Shown here: positions 36,913 through 46,149 of the stretch, piece by piece
Layout of the letters: each line of letters begins with the position of its first letter
How positions within the stretch are numbered: position 1 is the first letter of the stretch
NCBI RefSeq assembly: GCF_011378905.1
Contig: NZ_WTPY01000006.1
Span: forward strand, 115,682 to 179,681
Length of the DNA stretch: 64,000 nucleotides
Direction of reading: 5' to 3'
From: Paraglaciecola sp. 20A4
GTDB lineage: Bacteria; Pseudomonadota; Gammaproteobacteria; Enterobacterales; Alteromonadaceae
Position numbers and translations under genes: made by a program
Notes under the pieces: model-generated
Database searches by the model: none
Seen by the model: only the letters and a program-made list of their open reading frames with translations
Told to the model about the DNA's origin: nothing

Positions 36913-38481
36913 ATGAACTACTCACTCGACCCGATAGACTTGGGCGTATTTATTGTATATGCCATAGGATTATTATCGATAGCCCTGTGGATTTCTCGTG
37001 ACGAAAAATCTCATGATAGAACAACCCAAGATTATTTTTTGGCTAGCAAGTCACTACCGTGGTGGGCAATAGGCGCTTCTTTAATTGCGGCTAATATCTC
37101 TGCTGAACAAATTATCGGAATGTCAGGTTCAGGGTTTGCACTGGGCTTAGGAATTGCGTCATATGAATGGATGGCAGCAATTACCTTGATTTTGGTTGGC
37201 AAATATTTATTACCTATCTTCCTTAAGAATGGTATTTATACCATGCCTCAATATTTGGAGCAGCGCTTCGATAGCCGAGTGAAAACTACCTTAGCACTGT
37301 TTTGGCTAGGGGTGTTTATCTTCGTAAACTTAACTTCTGTGTTGTGGTTAGGTGGCTTAGCTATTCAAAGCGTAGCCGGTATTGACTGGTTATATGGCAT
37401 GATTTTTCTAGCGGTATTCTCTGTTGCTTATTCCACTTACGGCGGCCTTAAAGCAGTTGCCTATACAGATATTATTCAGGTTGTACTACTGGTTTTTGGT
37501 GGATTCTTTCTTAGTTATTTAGCATTGCAGCAAATCTCCGGTGGGGAAGGAGTGGTCAAAGGCTTCAGTATATTGACCGAAAAAGTGCCAGGCCATTTCG
37601 ATATGATCCTAAGCCCTGACAATAGCGAATATATGAACCTACCAGGTATTTCGGTTTTAGTGGGTGGTTTATGGGTAATGAACGTCGGTTATTGGGGCTT
37701 TAACCAATACATTATTCAGCGCGCATTGGCAGCAAAAAGTATTCAAGAAGCGCAGAAGGGTATTGCTTTCGCTGCATATTTAAAGTTATTAATGCCCATT
37801 ATTGTCGTGCTACCCGGCATTGCCGCGGTAATTTTATTTCCTGATCTTGAAAAAGCAGATCAGGCTTACCCGTCGATGATGTCGTTGATGCCAGTAGGGA
37901 TCAAAGGATTAGTGTTTGCGGCATTAGTGGCGGCCATCATTTCATCGTTAGCCTCGATGACAAATAGTATCTCCACTATATTTACCATGGATATTTATCG
38001 ACCAATACGCCATCAGGAAAACGAAAATCACTACGTTAACGTGGGACGTATATCAACCGTTACTTCACTCATTATAGCGGTGTGTGTCGCCCAACCTTTA
38101 ATTGGTCAATCAGAGCAGGCATTTCAATATATTCAAGAATTTACAGGGCTGTTTTCTCCTGGTATAACCGTTATTTTCTTAATGGGTATGTTCTGGAAGC
38201 GCACTACTTCCACAGGTGCACTTGCTGCTGCCATTGGATCTGCAGTGTTTTCTGTGCTGTTCGCGGTATTCTTACCTGAGATACCGTTTATGGATCGTAT
38301 CGGCATTGTATTTTTGATGTGTTTAGCATTGACCTATGTCGTATCTTTGCGTGAATCAGCACCGAAAAATGATCAGAGTGTTAGTATAAGCGACGTAAGT
38401 TTTAGCACTACAAAAGGTTTCAATATCGCCGGTATTGGATGTGTGTTGATCTTAATAGGCTTATACGCTACTTGGTGGTAA
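36913..38481 (+). CDS. sodium:solute symporter (SSS/SLC5), probable sugar
   Basis: The 522-residue protein has about 13-14 hydrophobic segments with SSS-family features: SLPWWAIGASLIAANISAEQIIGMSGSGFA, GIYTMPQYLEQRFD, AYSTYGGLKAVAYTDIIQ and GLVFAALVAAIISSLASMTNSISTIFTMDIY, which cover the sodium site. The spectrum of SGLT-like members suggests a hexose or pentose substrate. AAGGAT precedes the ATG. Its promoter shares an 18-bp motif with the mutarotase operon. Confidence 0.92.
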   Translation: MNYSLDPIDLGVFIVYAIGLLSIALWISRDEKSHDRTTQDYFLASKSLPWWAIGASLIAANISAEQIIGMSGSGFALGLGIASYEWMAAITLILVGKYLLPIFLKNGIYTMPQYLEQRFDSRVKTTLALFWLGVFIFVNLTSVLWLGGLAIQSVAGIDWLYGMIFLAVFSVAYSTYGGLKAVAYTDIIQVVLLVFGGFFLSYLALQQISGGEGVVKGFSILTEKVPGHFDMILSPDNSEYMNLPGISVLVGGLWVMNVGYWGFNQYIIQRALAAKSIQEAQKGIAFAAYLKLLMPIIVVLPGIAAVILFPDLEKADQAYPSMMSLMPVGIKGLVFAALVAAIISSLASMTNSISTIFTMDIYRPIRHQENENHYVNVGRISTVTSLIIAVCVAQPLIGQSEQAFQYIQEFTGLFSPGITVIFLMGMFWKRTTSTGALAAAIGSAVFSVLFAVFLPEIPFMDRIGIVFLMCLALTYVVSLRESAPKNDQSVSISDVSFSTTKGFNIAGIGCVLILIGLYATWW

Positions 38482-38494
38482 CAGCAATTAATTG

Positions 38495-38519
38495 AGGCTG
38501 CATATTTGCAGCCTTTTTT
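38495..38519 (+). terminator. intrinsic terminator after symporter gene
   Basis: AGGCTGCA (38495-38502) pairs with TGCAGCCT (38507-38514) around TATT, followed by T residues. Confidence 0.9.
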
Positions 38520-38730
38520 GCATATAACAATTAGTTTATTTTTCTTTTTATTTGTAAGTTTTAAAATCAAACACTGATTTTTCATGATGAATTTATGACT
38601 GTCAATAACCCTAGATTTTAGTGTATTTAAGGGATGTTGACGTGTGTTAGATATCCCAGTAATACATATACTCCTCGCAATAATTACCTATACCCTTGGA
38701 TACAACTAATTTACATTTGATCGATTATTT

Positions 38731-38758
38731 AGGTAAACCGATTTCATTTGATTGGTTT
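38731..38758. promoter_or_regulatory. LacI-type operator and promoter of mutarotase operon
   Basis: AGGTAAACCGATTTCATT (38731-38748) is identical to the motif at 36708. The inverted repeat here is AAACC/GGTTT (38735-38739 and 38754-38758). A TATAGT element at 38775-38780 is a likely -10. Confidence 0.65.
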
Positions 38759-38859
38759 TTTAATTACTTTGACGTATAGTTTATTTTATCTTGAAGCCGT
38801 CTCTGAGTATCAAATTGACTATCTTTTCTGCTGTTTTTAGGCGGTGCTTAGGGCCTCGC

Positions 38860-40020
38860 TTGGTTACGTCAACGGCTTTAGTGCTATTACTATTAGCGAC
38901 CGTTATTGTGAATGCCAGTGCGTTTGCCAATAGTGAACAAGTAACGGTGAGTAAAGAGGTTTGGGGACATTATCAAGGGCAAAACATTCTGCAATTTACC
39001 TTGGAAAATAAAAATGGCATGCAGGTTAGCTTAACTAATTGGGGGGCATATGTGACGTCAATCAATGTGCCTGATAGGAACGGCAAATTAGAGGATGTCA
39101 TTCTAGGTTACGACAGTGCACAAGCATATGTGGATGACTGCTGTTACAACGGCGCAACAGTAGGACGATTCGCTAACCGTATTGCTGGTGGACGTTTTTA
39201 TATAGACGGCAAAAAAATACAGCTAAGTGTTAAAACTAATGGCGGAAACAAAGGCAACCACGCCCATGGAGGCGAGCAGGGGTTTAATAAAAAACTGTGG
39301 CAAGCTAAGCAAGTAGACGAAAAAGTTGAAATGCGTTATTTATCACCCGATGGTGAAGAAGGTTATCCAGGCAATGCCCAAATAAGCGTATTGTTTAGCT
39401 TAAATAACGATAATGAATTTAGCGTTACATTTAGTGCAACCAGCGATAAAGCGACGCCGATTAATCTTATTTCGCATATTTATTTTAATTTGGCAGGCAA
39501 TCAAAAACGCAATGTCGAACAGCACCAACTGCGTATAGCAGCTGACAGCATTGTCGAAGTTAAAGCAGGTTTACTGCCTACAGGTAAATTAGTCAGTGTG
39601 CTAGGAACTCCTTTTGATTTAACGTCTCCGGTCACGTTGAAAAAAAGCCTGATAACACCCAATAGCCAGTTAAAATTGGCAGGCGGAGTGGATAAAGTCT
39701 ATGGCGGCTTTGATCACACTTGGGTGTTTAACCAATATGATGGTAAATTGCATTATCAAGCCCAGCTCTTCGAGCCCGGCAGTGGCCGGGTGTTAGAGAT
39801 ATTGACTACTCAGCCTGGGGTCCACGTATATACCGGAAATTTTATGAATGGCAGTGCAATTGGCAAACAGGGTAAGCCCATGAAGCATCGTCACGGGGTT
39901 GCATTGGAAACCCAACACTTTGCGGATTCTGTTAATCAGGCTAATTTTCCTTCAACCCTGTTAAGACCTGGGAAAACCTACTCAGAAACTACCCTCTATC
40001 GATTTGGGATCAGGCAGTAA
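38860..40020 (+). CDS. galM: galactose mutarotase (aldose 1-epimerase), exported
   Basis: The protein (about 386 aa from the start used here) has mutarotase motifs: NRIAGGRFYIDGKK, NHAHGGEQGFNKKLW, LISHIYFNLAG, GGFDHTWVF and LETQHFADSVNQANFPSTLL. Start choice is uncertain: TTG at 38791 lies almost on the predicted -10, so I prefer TTG at 38860, preceded by AGGG and followed by a good signal peptide (TSTALVLLLLATVIVNASAFA). It interconverts alpha and beta anomers of an aldose, probably in the periplasm. It heads a four-gene unit with LacI, GPH and LacI. Confidence 0.85.
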   Translation: MVTSTALVLLLLATVIVNASAFANSEQVTVSKEVWGHYQGQNILQFTLENKNGMQVSLTNWGAYVTSINVPDRNGKLEDVILGYDSAQAYVDDCCYNGATVGRFANRIAGGRFYIDGKKIQLSVKTNGGNKGNHAHGGEQGFNKKLWQAKQVDEKVEMRYLSPDGEEGYPGNAQISVLFSLNNDNEFSVTFSATSDKATPINLISHIYFNLAGNQKRNVEQHQLRIAADSIVEVKAGLLPTGKLVSVLGTPFDLTSPVTLKKSLITPNSQLKLAGGVDKVYGGFDHTWVFNQYDGKLHYQAQLFEPGSGRVLEILTTQPGVHVYTGNFMNGSAIGKQGKPMKHRHGVALETQHFADSVNQANFPSTLLRPGKTYSETTLYRFGIRQ

Positions 40021-40026
40021 TATTAA

Positions 40027-41034
40027 ATGGCCACTATTAAAGATGTAGCAAAATTAGCCGGTGTGTCGCCGGCCACCGTTTCTCGGGTGTTAAGTGCAAC
40101 CGTAGTGGTAAGCCCTAAAACGAAAATGCGGATTGAAAAAGCGATCGCTGAACTCGACTTTAGGCCAAATGCTCACGCCCGAGCACTCGTCAGTAAAAGT
40201 ACTCATACTATCGGCGTGGTCATTTCTCAATTGGCTGATCCATTTTTCGCACAAATGGCCAGCAGTATCGAAGATGTTGCTAGAAAGCGTAAATTCAAGG
40301 TGTTAGTCAGTACTGGTTCATTAGATGCGCAAAAAGAATTGATGGCGATAAAAAGTTTACAGGCTCAGCGCTGTGAAGCGATGGTAGTGAACAGTAAGGC
40401 CTTAGCTGATGACGTGTTGGTTGAGTTAGCCCAGCGAATTCCGGGCTTTGTACTGATAAATAAATTAATTCCAGAAATCAGCGAACGCTGCGTGTGGTTT
40501 GACAATATCGGTGGCGGTAAAGTTATGGCGGATTATATTGCATCGCTGGGGCATTCAAACATAGTGGTTATCTCAACTAAAGAACGTGTTTACGATGCTA
40601 CCCATAGGCTCACCGGTATCCGGCAATCTCTCACTGAGCATGATATTACCTTGCCAGATGATCATATTGCACATGGTTCACCGGATTACGCCGGTGGGCG
40701 AAAAGCCATTGAAAGTCTAATTAACCAGGGTATAAAATTCAGTGCAGTATTGTGTTACAACGATGCCATGGCAACCGGTGTGATATCCGCACTGACTGAT
40801 TTAGGCAGGCATATTCCTGATGACGTTTCGATAGTCGGCTTTGATGATGTTTTGCTTGCTAAATACTGTATGCCTAAATTAACCACAGTTAAATACCCTA
40901 TCGACATCATGGCGCGTAAGGCGACCGAATTAGCTTTGAGCCTCATCGCCAAAGACAGTTCTGTTATACAAATCGGTAAAGGTTACCAATACAAACCATT
41001 CCTTGTTAGGCGTGAATCAGCCACGAAGTGCTAA
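40027..41034 (+). CDS. LacI-family regulator, first of an adjacent pair
   Basis: The 335-residue protein starts MATIKDVAKLAGVSPATVSRVLS with the LacI helix-turn-helix, a hinge (FRPNAHARALVSKSTHTIG) and an effector-binding domain ending in VRRESA. The ATG is 7 bp after the mutarotase stop. It is paralogous to the LacI gene at 42527, with a GPH symporter between them. Either protein could bind the repeated AGGTAAACCGATTTCATT motif. Confidence 0.93.
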   Translation: MATIKDVAKLAGVSPATVSRVLSATVVVSPKTKMRIEKAIAELDFRPNAHARALVSKSTHTIGVVISQLADPFFAQMASSIEDVARKRKFKVLVSTGSLDAQKELMAIKSLQAQRCEAMVVNSKALADDVLVELAQRIPGFVLINKLIPEISERCVWFDNIGGGKVMADYIASLGHSNIVVISTKERVYDATHRLTGIRQSLTEHDITLPDDHIAHGSPDYAGGRKAIESLINQGIKFSAVLCYNDAMATGVISALTDLGRHIPDDVSIVGFDDVLLAKYCMPKLTTVKYPIDIMARKATELALSLIAKDSSVIQIGKGYQYKPFLVRRESATKC

Positions 41035-41050
41035 TGATATGTATTGCTAA

Positions 41051-42514
41051 ATGCTGAATCTGCCGGATATTCCTCGCCAACATAAAATGGCTATTGGTTT
41101 TGGCTTTTTAGCATTATTTTTTGCTAACCAAAGCCTAAGTGCTATGGCCATACCATACTTTCAAATGACTTTAGGGATTGACCCTTTTTGGCTGAGCCTG
41201 GTGATCGCCGCACCTATTATGTTTGCTGCCTTTATCAGCCAAAAAGTGGGGCAGGTGTCGGATGGCATTAATGCTCGAAAAGGCAATCGAAGGGGAATAT
41301 TACTCGTATCTGGTATTGCTTGCGGATTGTTATTTGGGGCTATTTGGATGGCACCAAACCAGTGGAGCAACAACGCGACGTTGATGTATGTACTATTGGT
41401 TAATTTTATGTTTTGCATTGGACTTACCTTTCTTACTATAAACGTGAAATCATTAGCGTTTGAGTTCAGTATTGACGAAAAACAACGTGTTAAGGTTATG
41501 GCGTTCGGCTCGTTGTTTGAGCGGATAGGGACCTTTGCCTATTTTTGGTTGTTTCCGTTAGCGCAATTATCTGTGTGGGGCAGTATTTACTTAGGCATCC
41601 AATACGTGGGCTGGTTTATTGGTATCGTATTGATAGGTCTTTTTTCTGTATTAACGGCATGGTTTTCAGTTACTAAGCCTATGGTTACAAATAGTGCTGC
41701 TAATAAAACGCCCGTTCACCTAACAAATCAGCTATTTATTACGGATCGGAAAAACAACAAACTGTCCGTCAGAAATTCAGCGTTATCGACTATGCCAGTA
41801 AACGCACCAGTTGATGATACGGTCGTTAAACGTGCATTGTTTTTATTGCTCAGCCTGACCCTCATTAAATTTGGTGCTATCGCTATTTTTACCAGCTTTG
41901 ACTTTTACCTATTGGTCTATTTTGTTAAAGATGGTGATTTGGCTGAAGGTGCGTCCTGGAAGGGGATTTTGTCGTCTACCTTTGCGATAGTGACACTGGT
42001 GATGATCCCGCTATTTGCTGCGTTAACCCTAAAGCTCGGTAAACTTAGAACTTTAAGTATCATATACTGGATAACGGCATTGGGAGCGATATTAAAATGG
42101 TTTATATATCAGCCAGGCCATGAGTGGGGCGTCGTCATCGATGCCTTACTTGGTGCGCCTTCTTGGGTGGCAATTTCAGTTATTATTCCCAGCATGCTAG
42201 CCGATTTATGCGCTTATGAACGATCGTTGTCAGGGCGGAATAAAGTTGGTTATTTTATTTCAGTACAGAACAAAGTCATTAATTTCAGTGTTGTTATCAG
42301 CATGGTCGGCTCAGGTTTATTGTTAAATGCGGTTGGTTTTGACGCAAGCGCTGGTGCCAAGCAAAGCGTTGACAGTATATTGTGGATGCGGATTTGTTTA
42401 GCTGGAGGACCCTTATTACTGTGTTTTTTGTCACTTTTTATCGTAAAAATTTATCCTTTAGCAGAACATCAAATGGCGTCTTGCCAAACTAAAAATGCTT
42501 TGGGCCAAACATAA
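41051..42514 (+). CDS. GPH-type sugar:cation symporter (MelB superfamily)
   Basis: The 487-residue membrane protein has about 12 helices with the MelB-like opening (GFLALFFANQSLSAMAIPYFQMTLGIDPFW), GQVSDGINARKGNRRG at the loop between helices 2 and 3, then VIIPSMLADLCAYERSLSGRNKVGYFIS. These fit glycoside-pentoside-hexuronide cation symporters. It lies between two LacI genes and after the mutarotase, so it probably takes up the same glycoside or its hydrolysis product. Confidence 0.85.
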   Translation: MLNLPDIPRQHKMAIGFGFLALFFANQSLSAMAIPYFQMTLGIDPFWLSLVIAAPIMFAAFISQKVGQVSDGINARKGNRRGILLVSGIACGLLFGAIWMAPNQWSNNATLMYVLLVNFMFCIGLTFLTINVKSLAFEFSIDEKQRVKVMAFGSLFERIGTFAYFWLFPLAQLSVWGSIYLGIQYVGWFIGIVLIGLFSVLTAWFSVTKPMVTNSAANKTPVHLTNQLFITDRKNNKLSVRNSALSTMPVNAPVDDTVVKRALFLLLSLTLIKFGAIAIFTSFDFYLLVYFVKDGDLAEGASWKGILSSTFAIVTLVMIPLFAALTLKLGKLRTLSIIYWITALGAILKWFIYQPGHEWGVVIDALLGAPSWVAISVIIPSMLADLCAYERSLSGRNKVGYFISVQNKVINFSVVISMVGSGLLLNAVGFDASAGAKQSVDSILWMRICLAGGPLLLCFLSLFIVKIYPLAEHQMASCQTKNALGQT

Positions 42515-42526
42515 AGTGAGCGTGTT

Positions 42527-43543
42527 ATGCCGACGATTAAAGATATAGCAAAAGCCGCTGGTGTGTCACCAGCTAGCGTTTCCCGAGTGATCAACAACGG
42601 CCCCAAAGTGGGTGCTAAAACGCGCGAAAAAATCAAACGTATTATGCGCGAAATGCAATACCAGCCAAACGCAAACGCTCAAGCGATCAATGTGCAGAAC
42701 AACGCTTCTATCGGCATTGTATTAGCTGATTTAACCGACCCTTTGTTTGCCAAAATGGCCCACGGGATAGAGAAAATAGCCGTACAAAAAGACCTGCAAA
42801 TCTTTCTTAACTCAGGTGCGTTTGACCGAACCAGTGAACTCAATGCCATAGAGGTGTTACTTGAACACCGGTATAAGGCGTTGGTAGTACACAGCGCCAT
42901 GATTGATGATAAAACCTTGATTGAGTATGCTCGAAAAATACCAGGCTTAGTGCTGCTTAATCGGCATATTAGAGAAATCGAAAATCGTTGTATTTGGCTT
43001 GATGATAAATTGGGTGGGGCGTTAATGGCTGACCATATTATTGAGCAAGGTCATAAGAAAATTGTCGTAATTGGTGTTGATGGTATTCAAAATAATACTC
43101 GACAGCGCCTTGAGGGCATTAAAGCCCAGTTGGCTAAGTACCCTGTGCATTACGAAATTGAAATGCTTGAGCAGGGTGCCGCTACTTATGAAGGGGGGGA
43201 AATCGCCGTGCAAAATATACTCGCCAGAGGCATGGAGTTCAGCGCTATTTTAGCTTATAACGACGCCATTGCTGTGGGTGCTGTATCCATGTTAAAAGCC
43301 CACGGTCTCAGTGTTCCAAGCGATGTGTCGGTGATGGGGTTCAACAATCTTATATTGGCCCAATGCATGAAGCCTAAGCTGACTACTATTCATAATCCTA
43401 TTGAAGACATGGCCATGAAAGCGACTGAGCTGGCTCTTAGGTTGAGTAAGGGCGATAGCGCTGAGCAACTAGAGTTTCGCCCTGATGAGCATAAATATAT
43501 ACCAGAATTGATTGTAAGGCAGTCTGTGCAAAAGATAGGCTGA
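42527..43543 (+). CDS. LacI-family regulator, second of the pair
   Basis: The 338-residue protein starts MPTIKDIAKAAGVSPASVSRVIN and has the full LacI layout, with hinge MQYQPNANAQAINVQNNASIG and effector domain. It resembles the LacI at 40027 more than that at 27488, so the pair arose by duplication or reflects two signals for one sugar locus. It is the last gene of the mutarotase operon. Confidence 0.93.
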   Translation: MPTIKDIAKAAGVSPASVSRVINNGPKVGAKTREKIKRIMREMQYQPNANAQAINVQNNASIGIVLADLTDPLFAKMAHGIEKIAVQKDLQIFLNSGAFDRTSELNAIEVLLEHRYKALVVHSAMIDDKTLIEYARKIPGLVLLNRHIREIENRCIWLDDKLGGALMADHIIEQGHKKIVVIGVDGIQNNTRQRLEGIKAQLAKYPVHYEIEMLEQGAATYEGGEIAVQNILARGMEFSAILAYNDAIAVGAVSMLKAHGLSVPSDVSVMGFNNLILAQCMKPKLTTIHNPIEDMAMKATELALRLSKGDSAEQLEFRPDEHKYIPELIVRQSVQKIG

Positions 43544-43724
43544 TTATTTCAATTATGACCTAATTGCACTGAGATATGCTGTTATTGATGACTTCAGCGC
43601 GAAGGCATTTTTTGCAATTGTAGTGGTGGATTGACCCTAGACATCATCTTAGTTGGTAATGTTAACACCTTAGAAGTGGTGTTCGATGAAGAGACAAATA
43701 CATACGCTTTCAACAGAATTTAAA

Positions 43725-44043
43725 TTAATAACCAGTAATTGTTGCAGTGAAAGTTGAGTCTATATTTGCAGGAGCATAGCGGATTTTGCCATTACGAGAG
43801 CGTGACGAGTCTGTCACAGGCAACGCTATTGCACCTAATTGACCTGAACGATTACACCTACCCAAGTGAAATTATCTCTGTATCAACAGCTTTAGCAGTA
43901 GCACTTGGTTGATGATAAGGATATCCACAGCGCAAAGTAATAGCATCACTACCAAGGTCGATAAACTAATCAGAAGCAACCACTGGCATTATTCCTAGAG
44001 CGATAATTAATTTATCAAATGTAAAACTAGAATCTCTCTTTAT
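43725..44043 (-). pseudogene. decayed MSHA-type prepilin (mshA-like)
   Basis: Read on the minus strand the frame starts with ATA (a lost ATG?) and gives KRDSSFTFDKLIIALGIM and PVVASD, a stop, then FIDLGSDAITLRCGYPYHQ and PSATAKAVDTEIISLG, with a frame change and then RCNRSGQLGAIAL to the stop. This matches the prepilin leader (KRxxGFTLIEL), FIDLxxDA and a GYP motif of MshA-type pilins, with the usual Gly and Glu of the leader changed. It is shorter than a real MshA (about 160-170 aa), so it has also lost internal parts. No msh genes are near. Confidence 0.6.
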
Positions 44044-44239
44044 TACTTATTCGCACATAATATTTTTAGATGTGATTAGTAATAAAGTCGGATACGACTT
44101 TATGGGGGATTACAGGGAATACCCAGCAAGCTTTGTTTAGGTATAAAATTTAAATATTTCTATTATGGGAATCTACCTGATTGCTACTTTTAGCAACTAT
44201 ATTCAATCCCGGACTTATTAAGTTGCTAAGGTGGAAATT

Positions 44240-44276
44240 CAACAGAATGACAGTCGAAACAACTATCATTCTGTTG
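44240..44276. repeat. 11-bp inverted repeat after enoyl-CoA hydratase gene
   Basis: CAACAGAATGA (44240-44250) and TCATTCTGTTG (44266-44276) are exact complements around 15 nt. It lies 6 bp beyond the stop of the minus-strand gene. There is no T-run on either strand, so it may end or protect the transcript rather than be a classic terminator. Confidence 0.5.
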
Positions 44277-44281
44277 GTTGT

Positions 44282-45109
44282 TTAGCTACCTGTAAACTTC
44301 GGCGCTCTGCGTTCTGCAAACGCCTTAATGCCCTCTTGTAAATCATTCGACTGCAAACTGGTCATCATTGTGAACATTCCATTTAACATTAAGCTTTGCT
44401 CGTCGGTCATATTCTCTGACTTACGCAGAATAAATTTGGTGCCGCGCACTGCCATTGGGGAATTAGCGGCAATTTCATTTGCCAGAGCCATACCCGCATC
44501 CATAGTCGCTTCTGCTGATTCGTAAACATCGTTGACCAAACCAATTTTCTCAGCACGGTCGGCTTTAATATCTTTACCCGTGTATGCTAACTCCGCAACA
44601 TGACCAGCATTAAGTATTTTTGGCAGACGTTGCAAAGTGCCCACATCAGCTACTAGACCCAATCGTGTTTCACGTACGCTAAATACGGAACATGCACTGG
44701 CTATGCGAATATCACAGGCAGTAATCAGATCTACACCTGCACCTAAACAGACTCCCTGCACTACAGCTACAACAGGTACTGCACAGTCCGCGATGGCAGT
44801 AATGGCCGCCTGAAATTTTTGAGTATTGGCTAATTGCTGAATATTGGCTTCGGCTTTAGAACGTGCTTTAGCATTTTTATGTTCACTTAAGCCATCTTCT
44901 ACTAGGTCGATACCGGCGCAGAAGTGCTTGCCGCGACCCGCTAGAATTATCGCACCTATTTCTCCGTCTTCACACAGCGTATCAAGCGCCTGAGGAATGG
45001 CTGACCACAATTCTGTAGACAGTGCATTGTATTTGGCTTCACGGTCTAACCAAAGTATGCCAACCTGCCCATTTTTTTCGATACTTAATACCTTAGATGA
45101 AAAGCTCAT
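44282..45109 (-). CDS. enoyl-CoA hydratase/isomerase (crotonase family)
   Basis: The 275-residue protein has AIILAGRGKHFCAGIDL, where the oxyanion-hole residues sit, then VAVVQGVCLGAGVDLITACDIRIAS and RLGLVADVGTLQRLP, with acidic residues suitable for general acid/base chemistry, as in dienoyl-CoA isomerase-like crotonases (GVDLITACD, with Asp in LVADVG). It processes an enoyl- or dienoyl-CoA. An SDR gene lies 139 bp upstream on the same strand. Confidence 0.9.
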   Translation of the reverse strand: MSFSSKVLSIEKNGQVGILWLDREAKYNALSTELWSAIPQALDTLCEDGEIGAIILAGRGKHFCAGIDLVEDGLSEHKNAKARSKAEANIQQLANTQKFQAAITAIADCAVPVVAVVQGVCLGAGVDLITACDIRIASACSVFSVRETRLGLVADVGTLQRLPKILNAGHVAELAYTGKDIKADRAEKIGLVNDVYESAEATMDAGMALANEIAANSPMAVRGTKFILRKSENMTDEQSLMLNGMFTMMTSLQSNDLQEGIKAFAERRAPKFTGS

Positions 45110-45248
45110 TTTAATTCCTCTATTCTCTAACTGACTTTAATTTATATTGCACAAATGCAAATAGGTATACTCGCGCATAACGCTTACAAACCTTCGTTAA
45201 TTTCAACTGCCACAGCACCCACAGCAAAACGTATTTCACTCTGCTCTG

Positions 45249-46028
45249 TTATTTTCCAATACCCATAATGTGACGCATAAGTTTATTCATACCGCCAATC
45301 CATCGATCGTAGTTAGACGTTTTATTACGCATATATTCCAGCACAATAGGGTGAGGCAAAATCAGGAAACTTTCTTTGCGCAGTTCTTCAACAACACATT
45401 GGGCAAGCTCTTCGGGTTCGATCATGCCATTGCTCGCCGCTGCTGCGGTGGCATCGTTTTCAATAGCTGTCATGGCGGTTCGCACGGCTTGAGGACACAG
45501 TATAGAAACTTTAATACCTTCGTGTTTGTGGTGAATAGCTAACCATTCACCGAAGCCTACTGCAGCGTGTTTCGTTACACCGTAAGCAGCGCCACCAATT
45601 TGATTAAGCAAACCTGCAGCAGATGCGGTATTTAAAAAATAACCACCGCCTCTTGCGGCCATACGCGGTACTAAGTGTCGTGCGGCGTAGACATGTGACA
45701 TAACATTGATATCCCACGATGCCTGCCATTCAGAATTAAGGGAATCGATGTTCTCTCCTAAAGCAACACCGGCGTTAGAGCAAAACAGATCGATGGGGCC
45801 TATGTTGGCTTCGGTCTCTTCAATCACCCTAGCGATGTCAACTTCTTTAGCTACATCGGCCATCATGGCAACACCATTGACCATGTCAGCAGTCTCTTGA
45901 GCGTTACCTAAATTGATATCCACGGCCACAATTTTTTTCGTGCCTTGTGCATGAAAATGAACGGCTAATGCTCGTCCAATTCCACTGCCGGCTCCTGTAA
46001 TTACCACAATATTATTCTGTAGTTCCAA
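45249..46028 (-). CDS. short-chain dehydrogenase/reductase (SDR)
   Basis: The 259-residue classical SDR has VITGAGSGIGRALAVHF for NAD(P) binding, SNAGVA, a Ser in NTASAAG and the catalytic YGVTK. The Asp after strand 2 (VAVDINLG) favours NAD over NADP. It oxidises an alcohol or reduces a ketone, perhaps a hydroxyacyl-CoA or terpenoid alcohol, given the neighbouring crotonase. A palindromic operator candidate lies about 110 bp upstream. Confidence 0.9.
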   Translation of the reverse strand: MELQNNIVVITGAGSGIGRALAVHFHAQGTKKIVAVDINLGNAQETADMVNGVAMMADVAKEVDIARVIEETEANIGPIDLFCSNAGVALGENIDSLNSEWQASWDINVMSHVYAARHLVPRMAARGGGYFLNTASAAGLLNQIGGAAYGVTKHAAVGFGEWLAIHHKHEGIKVSILCPQAVRTAMTAIENDATAAAASNGMIEPEELAQCVVEELRKESFLILPHPIVLEYMRNKTSNYDRWIGGMNKLMRHIMGIGK

Positions 46029-46137
46029 AAGGTATCTCCCCTATATTTATGTTTAATATATTTGGTCTAGGACTTCTATTGAGTAAACGGTTTTAGGCAA
46101 CACCTTAACTGAGCATTACTGAACAATTTTAGATGTT

Positions 46138-46149
46138 CCAAACGTTTGG
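46138..46149. promoter_or_regulatory. perfect 12-bp palindrome upstream of SDR
   Basis: CCAAACGTTTGG is a perfect palindrome, 110 bp before the SDR start, and could be a dimer repressor site. Confidence 0.45.
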
